From positions 1-64,000 of the forward strand of contig NZ_CAMVEE010000001.1 in the NCBI RefSeq assembly GCF_947166415.1: a DNA stretch of 64,000 nt. The letters are read 5' to 3'. This DNA is from an uncultured Methanobrevibacter sp. GTDB lineage: Archaea > Methanobacteriota > Methanobacteria > Methanobacteriales > Methanobacteriaceae. The notes below the pieces were generated by a model that was not told the origin of the DNA, did not search any database, and saw only the letters and a program-made list of their open reading frames with translations. Shown piece after piece: positions 61,701-64,000 of the stretch. Position 1 is the first letter of the stretch; the number at the start of each line of letters is the position of its first letter. The translations under genes and the position numbers were made by a program.

Positions 61701-63984
61701 AGTAGGTTTGCATATAATAATATGCCGCCAAATATTGGTGTGTAGGGGCAACGGCAGTACAATGATAGAGATTCTCAACATCTGACTCCCATCCCCTTTG
61801 AGGTTCCGGAGCAATGAAAACATTGCCGAATTTCAAACCAGGAATTACAAAGTAGCCAATATCGTTTCTAGTGACTACCATGACATTGCCTGGAGATTCT
61901 CCCCAACCGGTTAATCCGTCTATATTCAAATTCTTGAATTCTTCATAATACTGTAAAAATAACTGATAATAAGTATCATTGGAAGTTTCAGTGAATCTTT
62001 TTAATGATTGGACTATATTCTTTAATATTTGAGTTGCTTCAGACGCCTTTTCTTCAGGAAGCAAAGCAACGATTTGGTTGTACCAATCATCAATTGTATC
62101 TCCAATTGTCACGGTATAGTTCAATTCAACAGCCCGTTTTGCTAACTCACCAATATATGGGATAGGTCCTTCTCTTACTTGGATTTTAACGATTTCAGGT
62201 AATGAATTAAACCAATTGATGTATTCATCAACAGGCAAAAGAACAACATCGGACTGATTTGCCAATTTTTCAAGCTCACCAGGAGCCCAAGTGGCTACAT
62301 TTATTCCGCATTTCAACATTAAGTTTTCAAGTTCTGTGACATTTGAAGGTAAGTTTTGAACATTATATCCAGCATATTTCAATGCATAAAGCATGTTATA
62401 AATACTTGTGATAGTATCCAAATAACTTGAACCGATATTTTGTTTTCCTGGAGGATAGTTATAGTAGATTAATGAAATGAGTTTTTCACTATTTGCCTTG
62501 TACTGCAAATCAACCCATGAATCAATCCTTTCACATAACAATTCAATGTTTCCTGTGTGAGGAACATAAGTTGCTATTCTGGCACCGGTGACATTTGAGA
62601 TATAGCTCGCAGATCCTCCAATGAATGTTGCATCAATGATTCCTTGAGCCTCGGCAATAGCTACATGCCACCATTTGTCACTTTTGCTAGAAGTTAAACC
62701 AGTAGTTCCCAATTCCCATTCTTCATTAGAAACGTAATCGGAATGAACAGCTCTGAATACCGGAACGCCAAGCTCTTCGAAGAATCTGGTGGTTGTAGTG
62801 AAATTTTCTCCCCCAACCCCATAAGCTACAACGGAAATGATGGCGTCAACATAAATATTATAATTGGATGAATTGGCTATGAAACCTGAAACATCGGTTC
62901 CTGCACTGGTAAATGATTCAACCATGACTTTCAACTGTTCTGTAGTAGCTCCAGCTGCAAAAACTGGAATGACATTGTATCCTTTATATTCTAGATAATT
63001 TATGATTTCTATGCATGGATGCAACTGTGATGGAACATACATTGTACTTTCCAAAATACCGATTGTGCGGGCATTTGGATTATAAAATTCGGCCATATAC
63101 TCATCTAATGAATACCATTTATCTCTAAATATACCATATGGTCGGGAATCCGTATATGATGGGTCTTTAGCAATTACATCCAATCCAAAATAATTCAATA
63201 CATACAATATCTGATTTTTCAGATTTTCCTTATCATGAATGTCCTTATAGATAACCATCTTATTAAACATTGGATTGAAATCAAAACCATACTCATTAAT
63301 GGTCGCTAAAACATTATCATATGCAGTTCCTCTTTTTGTGCCTTCCAAATATGAAATCAAACGTTCATTAGGACATGAATCAAATATTTTATTATAGTTT
63401 AGAGTGGAATGCCTAACCAATCCGATTGAAGAAGAACCAGAATTTAAATTCCCAACAGGAGCTTCCAAAATTAAAAATAACTTTTTATCAGACAAACTAG
63501 GATTCTTATTCAAAACACTTGTTAAAACAGCATCAACATCTGTACTTACCCATTCTCCAATGAATCCATCGCAATTTGCCAATAAATCAGTGAATTCACT
63601 TTCATCCATTTCCTTAACTTGAATACCACTTCTTACAACCAGATTAACATTACTTAAGTCATACTCATCAAATAATTCCCTACAAGAGGAGTCTAAAATA
63701 TTTGTACCGGGGTTATCACTTACAATAAGAATAGTTATATTCTGTGATGATGAGATTTCTTCATTATTCTGTGATGAATTTACATCACTAATTTGAATAT
63801 CATTTAGCTCATTAGTGACTTCCAAAGCTTCATCCGATTGGAAATTATTGCCTATTTCTTCATCAATTACATTTACAATGCTTGATTTGTCATCTATCTC
63901 GATGCCAGTTTCATTATTTGACTGGGCAAAAGCAACTTGAGATGCGAGCAATAGAATAAATACAAGCAATATCAGTGAAGTCAT
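58783..63984 (-). CDS. CobN/HmuS-like (magnesium/cobalt chelatase large-subunit superfamily) secreted membrane-anchored protein; true 5' end probably outside window
   Basis: N-terminal signal sequence; AMVFTGRHATHEWLPGKEILLSSTDYGSVVVGEVPQLYFYITDGLGEAIQAKRRGFAVLISHLTSPL; SWTWNDTDELADFYLGRMGNMYSKNYWGDTNP; C-terminal Ser/Asn-rich linker and TM anchor. Confidence 0.9.
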   Translation of the reverse strand: MTSLILLVFILLLASQVAFAQSNNETGIEIDDKSSIVNVIDEEIGNNFQSDEALEVTNELNDIQISDVNSSQNNEEISSSQNITILIVSDNPGTNILDSSCRELFDEYDLSNVNLVVRSGIQVKEMDESEFTDLLANCDGFIGEWVSTDVDAVLTSVLNKNPSLSDKKLFLILEAPVGNLNSGSSSIGLVRHSTLNYNKIFDSCPNERLISYLEGTKRGTAYDNVLATINEYGFDFNPMFNKMVIYKDIHDKENLKNQILYVLNYFGLDVIAKDPSYTDSRPYGIFRDKWYSLDEYMAEFYNPNARTIGILESTMYVPSQLHPCIEIINYLEYKGYNVIPVFAAGATTEQLKVMVESFTSAGTDVSGFIANSSNYNIYVDAIISVVAYGVGGENFTTTTRFFEELGVPVFRAVHSDYVSNEEWELGTTGLTSSKSDKWWHVAIAEAQGIIDATFIGGSASYISNVTGARIATYVPHTGNIELLCERIDSWVDLQYKANSEKLISLIYYNYPPGKQNIGSSYLDTITSIYNMLYALKYAGYNVQNLPSNVTELENLMLKCGINVATWAPGELEKLANQSDVVLLPVDEYINWFNSLPEIVKIQVREGPIPYIGELAKRAVELNYTVTIGDTIDDWYNQIVALLPEEKASEATQILKNIVQSLKRFTETSNDTYYQLFLQYYEEFKNLNIDGLTGWGESPGNVMVVTRNDIGYFVIPGLKFGNVFIAPEPQRGWESDVENLYHCTAVAPTHQYLAAYYYMQTYYSDAMVFTGRHATHEWLPGKEILLSSTDYGSVVVGEVPQLYFYITDGLGEAIQAKRRGFAVLISHLTSPLAYTQLYGNLTLAARLVDQYLDSNNQNSKDRISNELRNLIVDNDYSMNLGLSKDEVLNLTSDDLVNKVNKFLKSLQSTIYPLGLHAIGKYWNEKDLASTVSVMMSFDFTMDNNKGETNLFDEISKCYFSSNYDGLSAIDREFVLNKSYDICKALIYWDVETVYNLLINSNSNFNTFNLLACLNLAKSYLNLINESIDAELNAMLDGLNGKYIPISEGGEIIANPSIMPTGRNMFQDQSCELPSQEAYEYAKTLALLTLSDLNDTTEKIIMGIWCVETARDNGALVASVLYLLGMKPVWTDSPSAGIDNNHDHDDESTSGKKIKPIPEFVKLVDLVRPEGWAKKRIDVTVITSGLFRDLYSSQTIILDNAFRVALARSYLTIINNNSLMNSEYGPQVREAIDYIMEGIGYYGVSGDYRESLEDNYVAKHWLEDCLYYLSIGYNATYAGECAITRVFAPPNGDYGAGISKLVSMSWTWNDTDELADFYLGRMGNMYSKNYWGDTNPLVFLRALSNSDTIVASRNTNQYGVLDNDDFFDYWGGLSMAVEKISGKTPKFNVLMYANRNNPYIAPLEEVMYQEFAARYDNPEWIKGMMEEGYSGARYISNKFVNDLFGWQVTRPTSVTNQLWERVYDTYYNDKYNLGVTDWLKSGNNAYSLISMSGTMLTSIKDGYWNANDATIRNLANTWAQATVQNGVACCDCSCGNIAMMQWAMQYVNPDILAQLLPKLYEATQNPVFLNNTQNVPPENTEDPSNSEASTQDPVEGSQSSNTITSNSTTKNSQSNSKSSSNSQSNGNSITDGNSQGQVASSVGAEGQTGVSEGQSVGVDGQTCEIGGTSSEGADVKKAVEINPLTSQSASEVGLSIIAVLGILCLIGVIALGYFRNKDEEEKIKDLDKLYNDKVI

Positions 63985-64000
63985 CTTTTTTTGATATTTA

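Overview
The window is AT-rich archaeal chromosome, best matched to a gut-type Methanobacteriales methanogen (Methanobrevibacter/Methanosphaera-like). Basis: mtd, archaeal RFC small and large subunits, a Kae1-Bud32 fusion, Hef, aconitase X, paired pseudomurein-type Mur ligases and several giant adhesin-like proteins. Most of it is ordinary housekeeping: leuS, hisS, hisI, hisB, aroE, ilvE, nadE, rfcS/rfcL, rpsO, trmI, one tRNA-Val, and so on. The most interesting region is 57074-63984 (minus strand). It is a tight four-gene cluster: a secreted, membrane-anchored CobN/HmuS-like chelatase, a Cys-rich DUF2162-type membrane protein, a MotA/TolQ/ExbB proton channel and a DUF2149 ExbD-like subunit. 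The gene content and order resemble, from memory, the Bacteroidetes hmuSTUV haem/tetrapyrrole system. This suggests an extracellular, proton-motive-force-linked tetrapyrrole or metal handling machine in a methanogen. Other points: a 629-bp apparently perfect internal repeat in a ~2500-aa adhesin, an adhesin that combines a beta-helix with a papain-like protease, a deletion scar fusing a broken FtsX-type permease to a broken DUF389 gene, a possible ATT start codon for nadE, and an EF-hand inserted in HtpX. No rRNA, CRISPR array or transposase was seen. All family names come from reading motifs; no database search was run.
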